The translations under genes and the position numbers were made by a program. Of a stretch of 64,000 bases of DNA, positions 18,076 through 27,164 are shown in pieces; position 1 is the stretch's first letter, and every line of letters starts with the position of its first letter. The notes beneath the pieces are model-generated. The model did not search any database. It saw only the letters and a list, made by a program, of their open reading frames with translations, and was not told the DNA's origin. The stretch comes from Pseudomonas sp. BGr12 (GTDB lineage Bacteria; Pseudomonadota; Gammaproteobacteria; Pseudomonadales; Pseudomonadaceae), in NCBI RefSeq assembly GCF_030272895.1, contig NZ_JALRNF010000028.1, positions 1 to 64,000 of the forward strand, read 5' to 3'.

Positions 18076-19380
18076 GTGAAACCGGTCAAAGTAGGCATCT
18101 GTGGGTTGGGGACCGTCGGTGGCGGTACCTTCAATGTACTTCAGCGTAACGCCGAGGAGATCGCCCGCCGTGCCGGGCGTGGTATTGAAGTGGCACAGAT
18201 TGCCATGCGTTCGCCAAACCCGAATTGCCAGATTACCGGTACCCCCATTACCGCTGATGTGTTCGAGGTCGCAACGAACCCGGAAATCGACATTGTCATC
18301 GAACTGATCGGCGGCTACACCATTGCCCGCGAGCTGGTGCTCAAGGCCATCGACAACGGCAAGCACGTGGTCACCGCCAACAAGGCGCTGATTGCCGTGC
18401 ACGGCAACGAAATCTTCGCCAAGGCCCGCGAGAAGGGCGTCATCGTCGCCTTCGAAGCGGCCGTGGCCGGCGGCATCCCGGTGATCAAGGCGATTCGCGA
18501 AGGCCTCTCGGCCAACCGCATCAACTGGCTGGCCGGGATCATCAACGGCACCGGCAACTTCATCCTCACCGAAATGCGTGAAAAAGGCCGGGCCTTCCCC
18601 GACGTGCTGGCCGAAGCCCAGGCCCTGGGCTACGCCGAAGCCGACCCGACCTTCGACGTCGAAGGCATCGATGCCGCGCACAAGCTGACCATCCTGGCGT
18701 CCATCGCCTTCGGTATCCCGCTGCAGTTCGACAAGGCCTACACCGAAGGCATCACCCAGCTGACCACCGCCGACGTGAACTACGCCGAGGCTCTGGGCTA
18801 CCGCATCAAGCACCTGGGCGTGGCCCGCAGCACCGCCAATGGCATCGAGCTGCGCGTGCACCCGACCCTGATCCCGGCCGATCGCCTGCTGGCCAATGTC
18901 AACGGCGTGATGAACGCGGTCATGGTCAACGGCGACGCCGCCGGTTCGACCCTGTTCTACGGCGCGGGCGCCGGCATGGAGCCTACCGCCTCGTCAGTGG
19001 TGGCTGACCTGGTGGACGTGGTCCGGGCCATGACCTCCGACCCGGAGAACCGTGTGCCGCACCTGGCCTTCCAGCCCGACTCGCTGTCGGCGCACCCGAT
19101 CCTGCCGATCGAAGCGTGCGAAAGTGCCTACTACCTGCGCATCCAGGCCAAGGATCACCCGGGCGTGTTGGCCCAGGTAGCCAGCATCCTGTCGGAGCGT
19201 GGCATCAACATCGAGTCGATCATGCAGAAGGAAGTCGAGGAACAGGACGGCCTGGTGCCAATGATCCTGCTCACCCACCGTGTGCTCGAGCAACGCATGA
19301 ACGACGCCATCACCGCCCTGGAAGCCTTGCAGGACGTGATTGGCAGCGTGGTGCGTATCCGCGTCGAACAACTGAACTGA
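18076..19380 (+). CDS. hom: Homoserine dehydrogenase
   Basis: A 434-residue NAD(P)H-dependent enzyme reducing aspartate semialdehyde to homoserine, the branch step to threonine and methionine. The Rossmann motif GICGLGTVGGG lies at residues 7-17, the catalytic domain includes GIINGTGNFILTEM, and a C-terminal ACT domain (YYLRIQAKDHPGVLAQVASIL near residue 350) indicates allosteric control by an amino acid, probably threonine. The start is GTG at 18076 with GGGGAG upstream. thrC follows after 27 bp, forming a hom-thrC operon. Confidence 0.97.
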   Translation: MKPVKVGICGLGTVGGGTFNVLQRNAEEIARRAGRGIEVAQIAMRSPNPNCQITGTPITADVFEVATNPEIDIVIELIGGYTIARELVLKAIDNGKHVVTANKALIAVHGNEIFAKAREKGVIVAFEAAVAGGIPVIKAIREGLSANRINWLAGIINGTGNFILTEMREKGRAFPDVLAEAQALGYAEADPTFDVEGIDAAHKLTILASIAFGIPLQFDKAYTEGITQLTTADVNYAEALGYRIKHLGVARSTANGIELRVHPTLIPADRLLANVNGVMNAVMVNGDAAGSTLFYGAGAGMEPTASSVVADLVDVVRAMTSDPENRVPHLAFQPDSLSAHPILPIEACESAYYLRIQAKDHPGVLAQVASILSERGINIESIMQKEVEEQDGLVPMILLTHRVLEQRMNDAITALEALQDVIGSVVRIRVEQLN

Positions 19381-19407
19381 GCAGTCTTTGCGTTAGAGGA
19401 ATAGGTC

Positions 19408-20817
19408 ATGCGTTACATCAGTACCCGCGGCCAGGCACCGGCCCTGAATTTCGAAGACGTCCTGCTGGCGGGCCTCGCCAGCGACGGCGGCCTGTACGTG
19501 CCGGAGAACCTGCCGCGTTTCACCCAGGAAGAGATCGCTTCCTGGGCCGGCCTGCCGTACCACGAGCTGGCATTCCGGGTAATGCGCCCGTTCGTCACCG
19601 GCAGCATCGCCGATACCGACTTCAAGAAGATCCTCGAAGAAACCTACGGTGAGTTCGCCCACGCCGCGGTCGCCCCGCTGCGTCAGCTGAACAGCAACGA
19701 ATGGGTGCTGGAGCTGTTCCACGGCCCGACCCTGGCGTTCAAGGACTTCGCCCTGCAACTGCTCGGCCGCCTGCTCGACCATGTACTGGCCAAGCGTGGC
19801 GAGCGCGTGGTGATCATCGGCGCCACCAGTGGCGATACCGGTTCCGCGGCCATCGAAGGCTGCCGCCGTTGCGACAACGTCGACATCTTCATCCTGCACC
19901 CGCACCAGCGCGTGTCGGAAGTCCAGCGCCGGCAGATGACCACCATCTTCGGCGACAACATCCACAACATCGCCATCGAAGGCAACTTCGACGACTGCCA
20001 GGAAATGGTCAAGGCCAGCTTCGCCGACCAGGGCTTCCTCAAGGGCACTCGCCTGGTGGCAGTGAACTCGATCAACTGGGCGCGGATCATGGCCCAGATC
20101 GTCTACTACTTCCATGCCGCCTTGCAGCTGGGTGGTCCGGCGCGTTCGGTGGCGTTCTCGGTGCCGACCGGCAACTTCGGCGACATCTTCGCCGGCTACC
20201 TGGCACGCAACATGGGCCTGCCGGTCAGCCAGCTGATCGTCGCCACCAACCGTAACGACATCCTGCACCGCTTCATGAGCGGCAACCAGTACGTCAAGGA
20301 AACCCTGCACGCCACCCTGTCGCCGTCGATGGACATCATGGTCTCGTCGAACTTCGAGCGCCTGCTGTTCGACCTGCACGGTCGCAACGGCGCGGCCATC
20401 GCCGGGCTGATGGAGAACTTCAAGCAGGGTGGTGGTTTCAGCGTCGAACAGGACCGCTGGACCGAAGCCCGCAAGCTGTTCGACTCGCTGGCCGTCGATG
20501 ACGCGCAAACCTGCGAGACCATCGCCGAAGTCTTCGCCCAGACCGGTGAAGTGCTCGACCCGCATACCGCGATTGGCGTCAAGGCCGCACGCGAATGCCG
20601 TCGCAGCCTGGACACCCCGATGGTGGTGCTGGGCACCGCGCACCCGGTCAAGTTCCCCGAGGCGGTGGAGAAGGCCGGTGTCGGCAAGGACCTGGAGCTG
20701 CCTGCGCACCTGAGCGACCTGTTCGCCCGGGAAGAGAAGTGCACCGTACTGGCCAATGACCTGAAAGCCGTCCAGGCCTTCGTCAGCCAGCATGGCAACC
20801 GCGGCAAGCCGCTCTGA
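19408..20817 (+). CDS. thrC: Threonine synthase
   Basis: A 469-residue PLP enzyme turning O-phosphohomoserine into threonine. The PLP lysine is K112 in TLAFKDFALQ, and the phosphate-binding GATSGDTGSAAI follows near residue 137. The N-terminus (MRYISTRGQAPALNFEDVLL) is typical of the longer E. coli-like class. AGAGGA precedes the ATG. It is the second gene of hom-thrC and is closed by a strong terminator. Confidence 0.97.
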   Translation: MRYISTRGQAPALNFEDVLLAGLASDGGLYVPENLPRFTQEEIASWAGLPYHELAFRVMRPFVTGSIADTDFKKILEETYGEFAHAAVAPLRQLNSNEWVLELFHGPTLAFKDFALQLLGRLLDHVLAKRGERVVIIGATSGDTGSAAIEGCRRCDNVDIFILHPHQRVSEVQRRQMTTIFGDNIHNIAIEGNFDDCQEMVKASFADQGFLKGTRLVAVNSINWARIMAQIVYYFHAALQLGGPARSVAFSVPTGNFGDIFAGYLARNMGLPVSQLIVATNRNDILHRFMSGNQYVKETLHATLSPSMDIMVSSNFERLLFDLHGRNGAAIAGLMENFKQGGGFSVEQDRWTEARKLFDSLAVDDAQTCETIAEVFAQTGEVLDPHTAIGVKAARECRRSLDTPMVVLGTAHPVKFPEAVEKAGVGKDLELPAHLSDLFAREEKCTVLANDLKAVQAFVSQHGNRGKPL

Positions 20818-20835
20818 TCGAGCGCCAGGCCTGTG

Positions 20836-20867
20836 ACAAAGCCCGTCTCTGACGGGCTTTGTTTTTT
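20836..20867 (+). terminator. Intrinsic terminator after thrC
   Basis: ACAAAGCCCGTC and GACGGGCTTTGT form a perfect 12-bp stem with a 3-base loop, followed by a T run. It starts 19 bases after the thrC stop. Confidence 0.95.
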
Positions 20868-20893
20868 CTGCAGGTGCGGCGGGGCGACGACTC

Positions 20894-20950
20894 GACTTGT
20901 CCCGCGATCGCGATGTTGTGCTCAATCGCGGGGCAAGCCCGCTCCTACAG
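20894..20950. repeat. REP element with a decayed partner
   Basis: A full REP core in one orientation (20925-20950) faces a shortened, imperfect copy (CTTGTCCCGCGAT, about 20894-20908). It lies in the 303-bp gap between thrC and the REC-EAL gene. The rest of that gap (20951-21120) holds no gene; it should contain the promoter of the REC-EAL gene, for which TTGATA at 21017 is only a weak -35 candidate. Confidence 0.75.
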
Positions 20951-21120
20951 AGGTTGCAGGATCAAACCCGGCGAGCCCAGGTGATGGCGGCACTCAAGGC
21001 CGATTTCCTGGGGGCGTTGATAAAAGTATCGGCAATCTTTAGGACTTTTCTGATAGGTGAGCGGCGCATTCTTGCCTACTCTGGCCCCCGTGTTGTCGAA
21101 GCTGCCCGGGGTAAGCGTTC

Positions 21121-22338
21121 ATGCATTCATTGACTGTTCTGGTCCTTGAAGATCATCCCTTTCAACTGATGGCCCTGCATCAGATGCTCAATGCCAACGG
21201 GGTGTTCGATGTGCTCACGGCCGAGTCCGTCGAAGCCGCCTGCCAGACGCTGTCCCGACGTGGCCGGGTCGACATCGCCATTTGCGATCTGCAGATGGAC
21301 GGCACCGATGGCTTGGCGCTGATCCGTCACCTGGCAGACAACGACCTTGCCGCCGCGCTGATCATCCTCAGTGGCGCCGAGCCGTGCGTGATCGATAGCG
21401 TCGGTGAGCTGGCCCGGCAGTTGGGGCTGAACGTCCTGGGCTGCTTGCAGAAACCGGCCAACTCGCTGGTGCTTCTGCAACTGTTGCGACGTTATCTCGA
21501 CGGTGAGGCCATCGAGCCCCGGTTGCCGCAGGAGCCACAGTATCCGCAGTTGCTGGCTCTCTCGGCGGCGCAACTGGCCGACTGCAAGGCACAGTGGGTG
21601 GTGCACTACCAGCCCAAGGTGTGTTTCGGCGGCAAGCTGGCCGGCGTCGAAGCCCTGGTGCGCTGGCAGCATCCCACCCTCGGCCTGCTGTCGCCGGCGC
21701 AGTTTTTCCCGGTGATCGAGCGCGCCAACCTGTTCGATATCCTCAGCTGGCATGTGTTGGACCAGGCCCTGGCGCTCAGTGCGCAGCATCGCCTGGCCAA
21801 GGGGCGGGCGTTGCCTGTGGCCGTGAATATCGAGCCAAAATTGCTGGCCCGCAGCGATTTTCGCCAGCGTATTACCGCGGCGCTGGAGCGGCACAAGGTC
21901 CCGGCCAGCGACCTGACCCTGGAACTGGTCGAAACGCAAGGCAGCACCCTGGACAACCTGCAGCTCGAAGCACTGCTGCACTTGCGCATTCTGGGCTGCC
22001 AGCTGTCCATCGACGATTTCGGCCTGGGCGAGTCCAACCTGCAACGTTTGCTGGAACTGCCGTTCAGTGAGTTGAAACTGCCCAGCGAGTTCGTCCGTGG
22101 CATGGGCCAGGACGGCAAGAAGGCCGCCGTGGTGGCGGGCGCCTTGATCATGGCCCGGCGCATGAACCTGAAGGTGGTGGTCGAGGGCGTGGAGAGCGCC
22201 GATGATCTGCTGGCGCTCAAGGACCTGGGGCGGCCGGTGATGCAGGGCTACTTCATCGCCCGTCCCATGCCGGGGGCCGAGCTCTGCAGCTGGATCAGCG
22301 CGCGCACTGGCGCTGGCCTTGAGTCGTCCTGCAAGTAG
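21121..22338 (+). CDS. Response regulator with EAL domain, RocR/PvrR-like
   Basis: A 405-residue protein: receiver domain (residues 1-125; phosphoacceptor aspartate in ICDLQMDG near residue 57) and C-terminal EAL domain. The architecture matches RocR and PvrR, c-di-GMP phosphodiesterases acting with sensor kinases. EAL is intact in GVEALVRWQHP, and NIEP, ELVE, IDDFG, VVVEGVE and QGYF keep most metal ligands. Two segments differ from usual: the loop after DDFG reads LGESNL instead of a GYSSL-like sequence, and the KID/KLD segment reads LKLPSEF. Activity may be altered. No sensor kinase gene is adjacent. Confidence 0.85.
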   Translation: MHSLTVLVLEDHPFQLMALHQMLNANGVFDVLTAESVEAACQTLSRRGRVDIAICDLQMDGTDGLALIRHLADNDLAAALIILSGAEPCVIDSVGELARQLGLNVLGCLQKPANSLVLLQLLRRYLDGEAIEPRLPQEPQYPQLLALSAAQLADCKAQWVVHYQPKVCFGGKLAGVEALVRWQHPTLGLLSPAQFFPVIERANLFDILSWHVLDQALALSAQHRLAKGRALPVAVNIEPKLLARSDFRQRITAALERHKVPASDLTLELVETQGSTLDNLQLEALLHLRILGCQLSIDDFGLGESNLQRLLELPFSELKLPSEFVRGMGQDGKKAAVVAGALIMARRMNLKVVVEGVESADDLLALKDLGRPVMQGYFIARPMPGAELCSWISARTGAGLESSCK

Positions 22339-22464
22339 AGAGACCGTGCACTGATGACGGAACCTTTAGCACTGCAGGCAATCAGATTCTATACGGGCAG
22401 TGGTGGGGTGTTTTGCTCCTGCACCCTTCGACTGTCACGAGCAGTCCTGCGGGACTTGTGTTGA

Positions 22465-22501
22465 ACCCCGAGCGGCCTCCCCAACGTTCGGGGTTTTTTT
22501 T
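22465..22501. terminator. Intrinsic terminator between convergent genes
   Basis: AACCCCGAGCG pairs with CGTTCGGGGTT (one G-T pair) around a 10-base loop, followed by a run of T on the plus strand. It lies between the REC-EAL gene and the convergent binding-protein gene and mainly serves the former. Confidence 0.85.
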
Positions 22502-22507
22502 GCCTGC

Positions 22508-23380
22508 TCAAAGGCGTTCGCTGAAGAACTGCCGGCTGTCCTGCAGGTACTGATCACGCAACTCCGGGTCGAGCCACAGGGCGTAGAGGTCCGCCAGGGT
22601 CTGGCGGCGCGAGGGTTGCAGCAATTGATTGATATGCTTGACCGCCTCGCGCCCCAGGGGCGTGTCGGCGCAGCCCACGCGAATGAACTGGTAACGCGCG
22701 ACCCCCTGGATGGGGTAGAACCGGTAATCGCTGCTCGACCAGCCTTGCTGCTGGATCATGTAGCGGGCTTCGGGCCAGTAGCCGAGCAACAGTTGCAGGC
22801 GCCCCAGTTGCTGCATCTGCAGCAGGTTGGTCGCAGCGTCGTTGCCGTAGTGGCGGCTGAGGGTGTCATTGGGCAAGGTCTTGAGCAGGGCGTCCACCGG
22901 CGGGCTGTAACTGCGCTCGGCCACCACGCCCAGCTTGAGCGGGGTATTGGCCATCAGTGCCGGCAGGTCGACCTGCTGGTTCTTCAGGTAGGGCGCCACC
23001 AGGGCCTGATCCTGCTGGCGAATCACCAGGCCGCTGCTGAGCATGCCCAGGCTTGGCTGCGAGAAGTGTACGTAACGGGCCCGTTCAGGTGTCCACAGCA
23101 GGGTCGGGTCGCAGGTCAAACTGCCTTCCTGCAGCATCTGGATGCCCCGCGCGCGGTTGACGCGGATGATGCTGTGTTCGTACTCGGGCATGTTGTCGAT
23201 CAACATCGGCAGCAAGTGATCGATCACGCCCTGGCCCTTGCTCGCGCCTTCGTAGATGGTCAGCGGCGGCAGATCACGCAACAACCAGAGCAATCGCTCC
23301 TTGGCCCAGGCGCCACCCGGCGCCAAGGCGCAGAGCAGGGCGGCCAGCAAGGGGCCGAGTCGTCGACTGCACTTGGTCAT
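22508..23380 (-). CDS. Periplasmic solute-binding-like protein (SBP family 3 type)
   Basis: A 290-residue protein with a signal peptide (residues 1-26, cut after GAWA). The mature part resembles family 3 extracellular solute-binding proteins: WLLRDLPPLTIYEG at the start, a central hinge region with TCDPTLLWTPERARYVHFS, and LKLGVVAERSY in lobe 2. No permease or ATPase gene lies near, so it may act as a stand-alone sensor rather than a transporter component. Its position tail-to-tail with a c-di-GMP response regulator is suggestive, no more. Confidence 0.75.
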   Translation of the reverse strand: MTKCSRRLGPLLAALLCALAPGGAWAKERLLWLLRDLPPLTIYEGASKGQGVIDHLLPMLIDNMPEYEHSIIRVNRARGIQMLQEGSLTCDPTLLWTPERARYVHFSQPSLGMLSSGLVIRQQDQALVAPYLKNQQVDLPALMANTPLKLGVVAERSYSPPVDALLKTLPNDTLSRHYGNDAATNLLQMQQLGRLQLLLGYWPEARYMIQQQGWSSSDYRFYPIQGVARYQFIRVGCADTPLGREAVKHINQLLQPSRRQTLADLYALWLDPELRDQYLQDSRQFFSERL

Positions 23381-23425
23381 TCGCGAGTCTCCACCAGCGG
23401 GCCGGAACAGGTCAGGTGCGAGGCA

Positions 23426-24625
23426 TCAAACGGCGCCCTGCTCGCGCAGGCGGGCGATGCCCGGGGCGTCGTAGCCTAGTTCGCCGAGCAGGCGTTCGGT
23501 GTGCTCGCCCAGTTCCGGGCCGACCCACTCGGTGGAGCCCGGCGTCTGCGACAGCTTGGGCACGATACCGGGCATCTTGAACGGCTTGCCGTCAGGCAGT
23601 TTGGCCTGGAGGAACATTTCCCGGGCCAGGAACTGCGGGTCGCTGAACATGTCCTCGGCACTGTAGATGCGGCTGGCCGGGACCTGGGCCTCGTTGAGCA
23701 CCTGCATCAGTGCGTCCAGCGGTACGCTGGCGGCCCAGCGGTCGATGACCCCGTAGAGCTCGTCGCGGCGCAGGTCGCGACCATCGTTGCTGGCCAATTG
23801 CGGGTCTTCGGCCAGGTCCTGGCGCCCGATGGCCTGCATGAAGCGCTTGAAGATCGCATCGCCATTGGCGCCGATCTGCACATGCTTGCCATCGGCGCTG
23901 GTGTGGATCGACGAGGGTGTGATGCCCGGCATGATGTTGCCGGTGCGCTCGCGGATGAAGCCGAACACGTCAAACTCCGGGACCATGCTTTCCATCATGG
24001 CGAAGATCGCCTCGTACAGGGCCACGTCCACCACCTGGCCTTCACCGCCATTGACCTCGCGATGACGCAAGGCCATCAGGGCGCCGATCACGCCCCAGAG
24101 CGCGGCGATGGAGTCGCCGATGGAAATCCCGGTACGCACCGGCGGGCGGTCTTCGAAGCCGGTGATGTAGCGCAGCCCGCCCATGGATTCACCGACGGCA
24201 CCGAAGCCTGGCTGGTCTTTCATCGGGCCGGTCTGGCCGAAGCCGGATAGGCGCACCATGACCAGTTTCGGGTTCAGCGCGTGCAGGGTGTCCCAGCCCA
24301 GGCCGAGTTTTTCCAGCACGCCTGGGCGAAAATTCTCGATCAGGATGTCGGCATCGGCCAGCAGTTTCTTGAGGATCTCGATGCCTTCGGGATGCTTGAG
24401 GTTGAGGGTCAGCGACTGCTTGTTGCGCGCCTGGACGAACCACCACAGCGAGGTGCCTTCGTACAACTTGCGCCATTTGCGCAAGGGATCGCCGCCGTCG
24501 GGCGACTCGACCTTGATCACCTGGGCGCCGAACTCGGCGCAGATGCGAGAGGCGAAGGGGCCGGCGATCAGGGTGCCGAGTTCAACGACTTTAAGACCGG
24601 CAAGAGGTTTGCTTGGCGTAGGCAT
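23426..24625 (-). CDS. CaiB/BaiF (class III) CoA transferase
   Basis: A 399-residue enzyme moving CoA between organic acids. The N-terminal GLKVVELGTLIAGPFASRICAEFGAQVIKVE is typical, with the catalytic aspartate expected near residue 165 (GISIGDSIAALWG). The ATG at 24625 is chosen as the one starting the conserved domain; the frame is open 42 bases upstream. The acid substrates cannot be assigned. It is divergent from the YaeQ gene across 130 bp and shares no operon with an obvious partner. Confidence 0.88.
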   Translation of the reverse strand: MPTPSKPLAGLKVVELGTLIAGPFASRICAEFGAQVIKVESPDGGDPLRKWRKLYEGTSLWWFVQARNKQSLTLNLKHPEGIEILKKLLADADILIENFRPGVLEKLGLGWDTLHALNPKLVMVRLSGFGQTGPMKDQPGFGAVGESMGGLRYITGFEDRPPVRTGISIGDSIAALWGVIGALMALRHREVNGGEGQVVDVALYEAIFAMMESMVPEFDVFGFIRERTGNIMPGITPSSIHTSADGKHVQIGANGDAIFKRFMQAIGRQDLAEDPQLASNDGRDLRRDELYGVIDRWAASVPLDALMQVLNEAQVPASRIYSAEDMFSDPQFLAREMFLQAKLPDGKPFKMPGIVPKLSQTPGSTEWVGPELGEHTERLLGELGYDAPGIARLREQGAV

Positions 24626-24755
24626 GGTGCATCCGTGGCGGCGGGTCGGAATCTGGGTTTTTATCACAGGCGGGCGCGCTCAGATACTGTCGCGGGGCAA
24701 GGATTGCAGGGATCGGTTAGACTGGGCGACTTTTTCTTGCCGCAAGAAGCCCGCC

Positions 24756-25298
24756 ATGGCCCAGCCTTCCACGACCTACAAATTTGAACTGAACCTCACC
24801 GACCTTGACCGCGGTGTGTACGAAAGCGTCAAGCAGACCATTGCCCGCCACCCTTCGGAAACCGAAGAGCGCATGGCCGTTCGTTTGCTGGCCTACGCCC
24901 TGTGGTACAACGAGCAGTTGTCGTTCGGGCGCGGTCTGTCGGATGTGGACGAAGCCGCCCTGTGGGAGAAGAGCCTGGATGACCGCATCCTGCACTGGAT
25001 CGAAGTCGGCCAGCCCGATGCCGAGCGCCTGACCTGGTGCTCGCGCCGTACCGAGCGCACCAGCCTGCTGGCCTACGGCAGCCTGCGCGTGTGGCAGAAC
25101 AAGGTGGTCGATGCGGTCAAGGGCCTGAAGAACCTCAATATCGCCGCCGTGCCCCAGGACGTGCTGGAAACCCTGGCCACCGACATGCCGCGCTCGATCA
25201 AGTGGGATGTGATGATCAGCGAAGGCACGGTCTTCGTCACCGATGACCGTGGCCAGCACGAAGTCCAGCTCGAATGGCTGCTGGGCGAGCGCGGCTGA
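24756..25298 (+). CDS. YaeQ family protein
   Basis: A 180-residue protein matching YaeQ, a family with a PD-(D/E)XK nuclease-like fold and no settled biochemical role. It was first described as a multicopy suppressor of RfaH loss. Recognised by MAQPSTTYKFELNLTDLDRG at the start, ETEERMAVRLLAYALWY and WIEVGQPDAERL. The original ATG at 24756 follows a short leader. recJ begins 52 bp downstream on the same strand, so co-transcription is likely and a link to nucleic acid metabolism possible. Confidence 0.88.
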   Translation: MAQPSTTYKFELNLTDLDRGVYESVKQTIARHPSETEERMAVRLLAYALWYNEQLSFGRGLSDVDEAALWEKSLDDRILHWIEVGQPDAERLTWCSRRTERTSLLAYGSLRVWQNKVVDAVKGLKNLNIAAVPQDVLETLATDMPRSIKWDVMISEGTVFVTDDRGQHEVQLEWLLGERG

Positions 25299-25349
25299 AG
25301 TCGCGCACCCCATCCCCTACACCTGATTCACGAGAAGCCCTGTCGCCCC

Positions 25350-27059
25350 ATGCGTATCGAACCACGCCCGCTGCCCTCGACCTTGCCCTTCCTCGGCGAC
25401 CTGCCGCCCCTGCTGACCCGCCTGTATGCCGCCCGTGGCGTGCAGGCGCCAGAGGAGCTGGACAAGAGCCTGGCACGCCTGTTGCCGTTCCAGCAGCTCA
25501 AGGGTATCGACGCGGCGGTGGACCTGCTGGTCGAGGCCCTGGATCAGCGGCAGCGCATCCTGATCGTCGGTGACTTCGATGCCGACGGTGCCACCGCCAG
25601 TACCGTCGGTGTGCTGGGCCTGCGCCTGTTGGGCGCAGCCCATGTCGACTACCTGGTGCCCAATCGCTTCGAATATGGCTACGGCCTGACCCCGGAAATC
25701 GTCGAGGTTGCCCTACAACGCCAGCCACAGTTGCTGGTGACCGTGGACAACGGCATCTCCAGTGTCGAGGGTGTGGCGGCGGCCAAGGCGGCCGGGCTCA
25801 AGGTGCTGGTCACCGACCACCACCTGCCGGGCAGCGAACTGCCGGCTGCCGATGCCATCGTCAACCCCAACCAGCCGGGCTGCGCATTCGCCAGCAAGGC
25901 CCTGGCCGGGGTAGGGGTGATGTTCTACGTGTTGATGGCCTTGCGCGCCCGCCTGCGCAGCCTGGGCCATTACGACACCCGACCGCAGCCGAACATCGGC
26001 GAGCTGCTCGACCTGGTTGCCCTGGGCAGCGTGGCCGACGTGGTGCCGCTGGATGCCAACAACCGCATCCTGGTGCACCAGGGTCTTGAACGTATCCGTG
26101 CCGGGCGCGCCCGGCCGGGGCTCAAGGCGATCCTGGAAGTGGCCCGCCGCGACCACGGACGCATCACCTCCACTGACCTTGGCTTCATCCTCGGCCCGCG
26201 CCTGAATGCCGCCGGACGCCTGGACGATATGAGCCTGGGCATCGAATGCCTGCTCAGCGACGACCCGACCCTGGCCCGGGAAATGGCCGTGCAACTGGAT
26301 GAACTGAACCAGGACCGCAAGTCCATCGAACAGGGCATGCAGCGCGAGGCCCTGGCCCAGCTCAAGGACCTGCCGCTGGAATCGATGCCGTTCGGCCTGT
26401 GCCTGTTCGAGCCCGACTGGCACCAGGGAGTAATCGGCATCCTCGCCTCGCGCCTCAAGGAGCGCTACCACCGTCCGACCATCGCCTTTGCCGATGCCGG
26501 TGAAGGCATGCTCAAGGGCTCGGCCCGTTCGGTGCCGGGTTTTCATATCCGTGACGCACTGGACGCCGTGGCCGCGCGCCACCCGCACCTGATCAGCAAG
26601 TTCGGCGGCCACGCCATGGCTGCCGGCTTGTCGTTGCCAGCGGACAACTTCCCGGCCTTTGCCCAGGCCTTCGACGAGGAAGTACGCCGGCAACTGCGCG
26701 AAGACGACCTGACCGGCCGACTGCTGTCCGATGGCACTCTGGCGGTGGAGGAGTTTCACCTGGAACTGGCGCGCGCCCTGCGCCATGCCGGTCCCTGGGG
26801 CCAGCACTTCCCCGAACCGCTGTTCCACGGCGTGTTCCAACTGGTCGAGCAACGGGTGGTAGGGGAGCGGCACTTGAAGGTGGTGCTCAAGAGCGAATGC
26901 GGCTCGGTCAAGCTCGATGGCATCGCCTTCGGTATCGACCGCGAGGTCTGGCCCAACCCCACGGTGCGCTGGGTGGAGCTGGCCTACAAGCTCGACGTCA
27001 ACGAGTTTCGCGGACAGGAAAGCGTGCAACTGATGATCGCCCACATGGAGCCGCGCTGA
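25350..27059 (+). CDS. recJ: Single-stranded-DNA-specific exonuclease RecJ
   Basis: A 569-residue DHH-superfamily 5'-3' exonuclease used in RecFOR repair, mismatch repair and base excision. Metal motifs are in order: DFDADGATA near residue 75, TVDNGIS, TDHHLPG near residue 155 and LVALGSVADVVPL near residue 225. The DHHA1 motif GGHAMAAGLSL lies near residue 420, followed by the C-terminal OB-fold. Length is normal. An OYE-family gene follows 105 bp downstream. Confidence 0.96.
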   Translation: MRIEPRPLPSTLPFLGDLPPLLTRLYAARGVQAPEELDKSLARLLPFQQLKGIDAAVDLLVEALDQRQRILIVGDFDADGATASTVGVLGLRLLGAAHVDYLVPNRFEYGYGLTPEIVEVALQRQPQLLVTVDNGISSVEGVAAAKAAGLKVLVTDHHLPGSELPAADAIVNPNQPGCAFASKALAGVGVMFYVLMALRARLRSLGHYDTRPQPNIGELLDLVALGSVADVVPLDANNRILVHQGLERIRAGRARPGLKAILEVARRDHGRITSTDLGFILGPRLNAAGRLDDMSLGIECLLSDDPTLAREMAVQLDELNQDRKSIEQGMQREALAQLKDLPLESMPFGLCLFEPDWHQGVIGILASRLKERYHRPTIAFADAGEGMLKGSARSVPGFHIRDALDAVAARHPHLISKFGGHAMAAGLSLPADNFPAFAQAFDEEVRRQLREDDLTGRLLSDGTLAVEEFHLELARALRHAGPWGQHFPEPLFHGVFQLVEQRVVGERHLKVVLKSECGSVKLDGIAFGIDREVWPNPTVRWVELAYKLDVNEFRGQESVQLMIAHMEPR

Positions 27060-27164
27060 AACTGCGGCGGGCAAAGTGGTCTAGGCTCTAAAGGACCGGC
27101 ACCGGGCCAAGGGGAAGCATGAGCGTTCGGGTCGGCCTACCATTGGAGTCCCGGGAGGTCCCTC

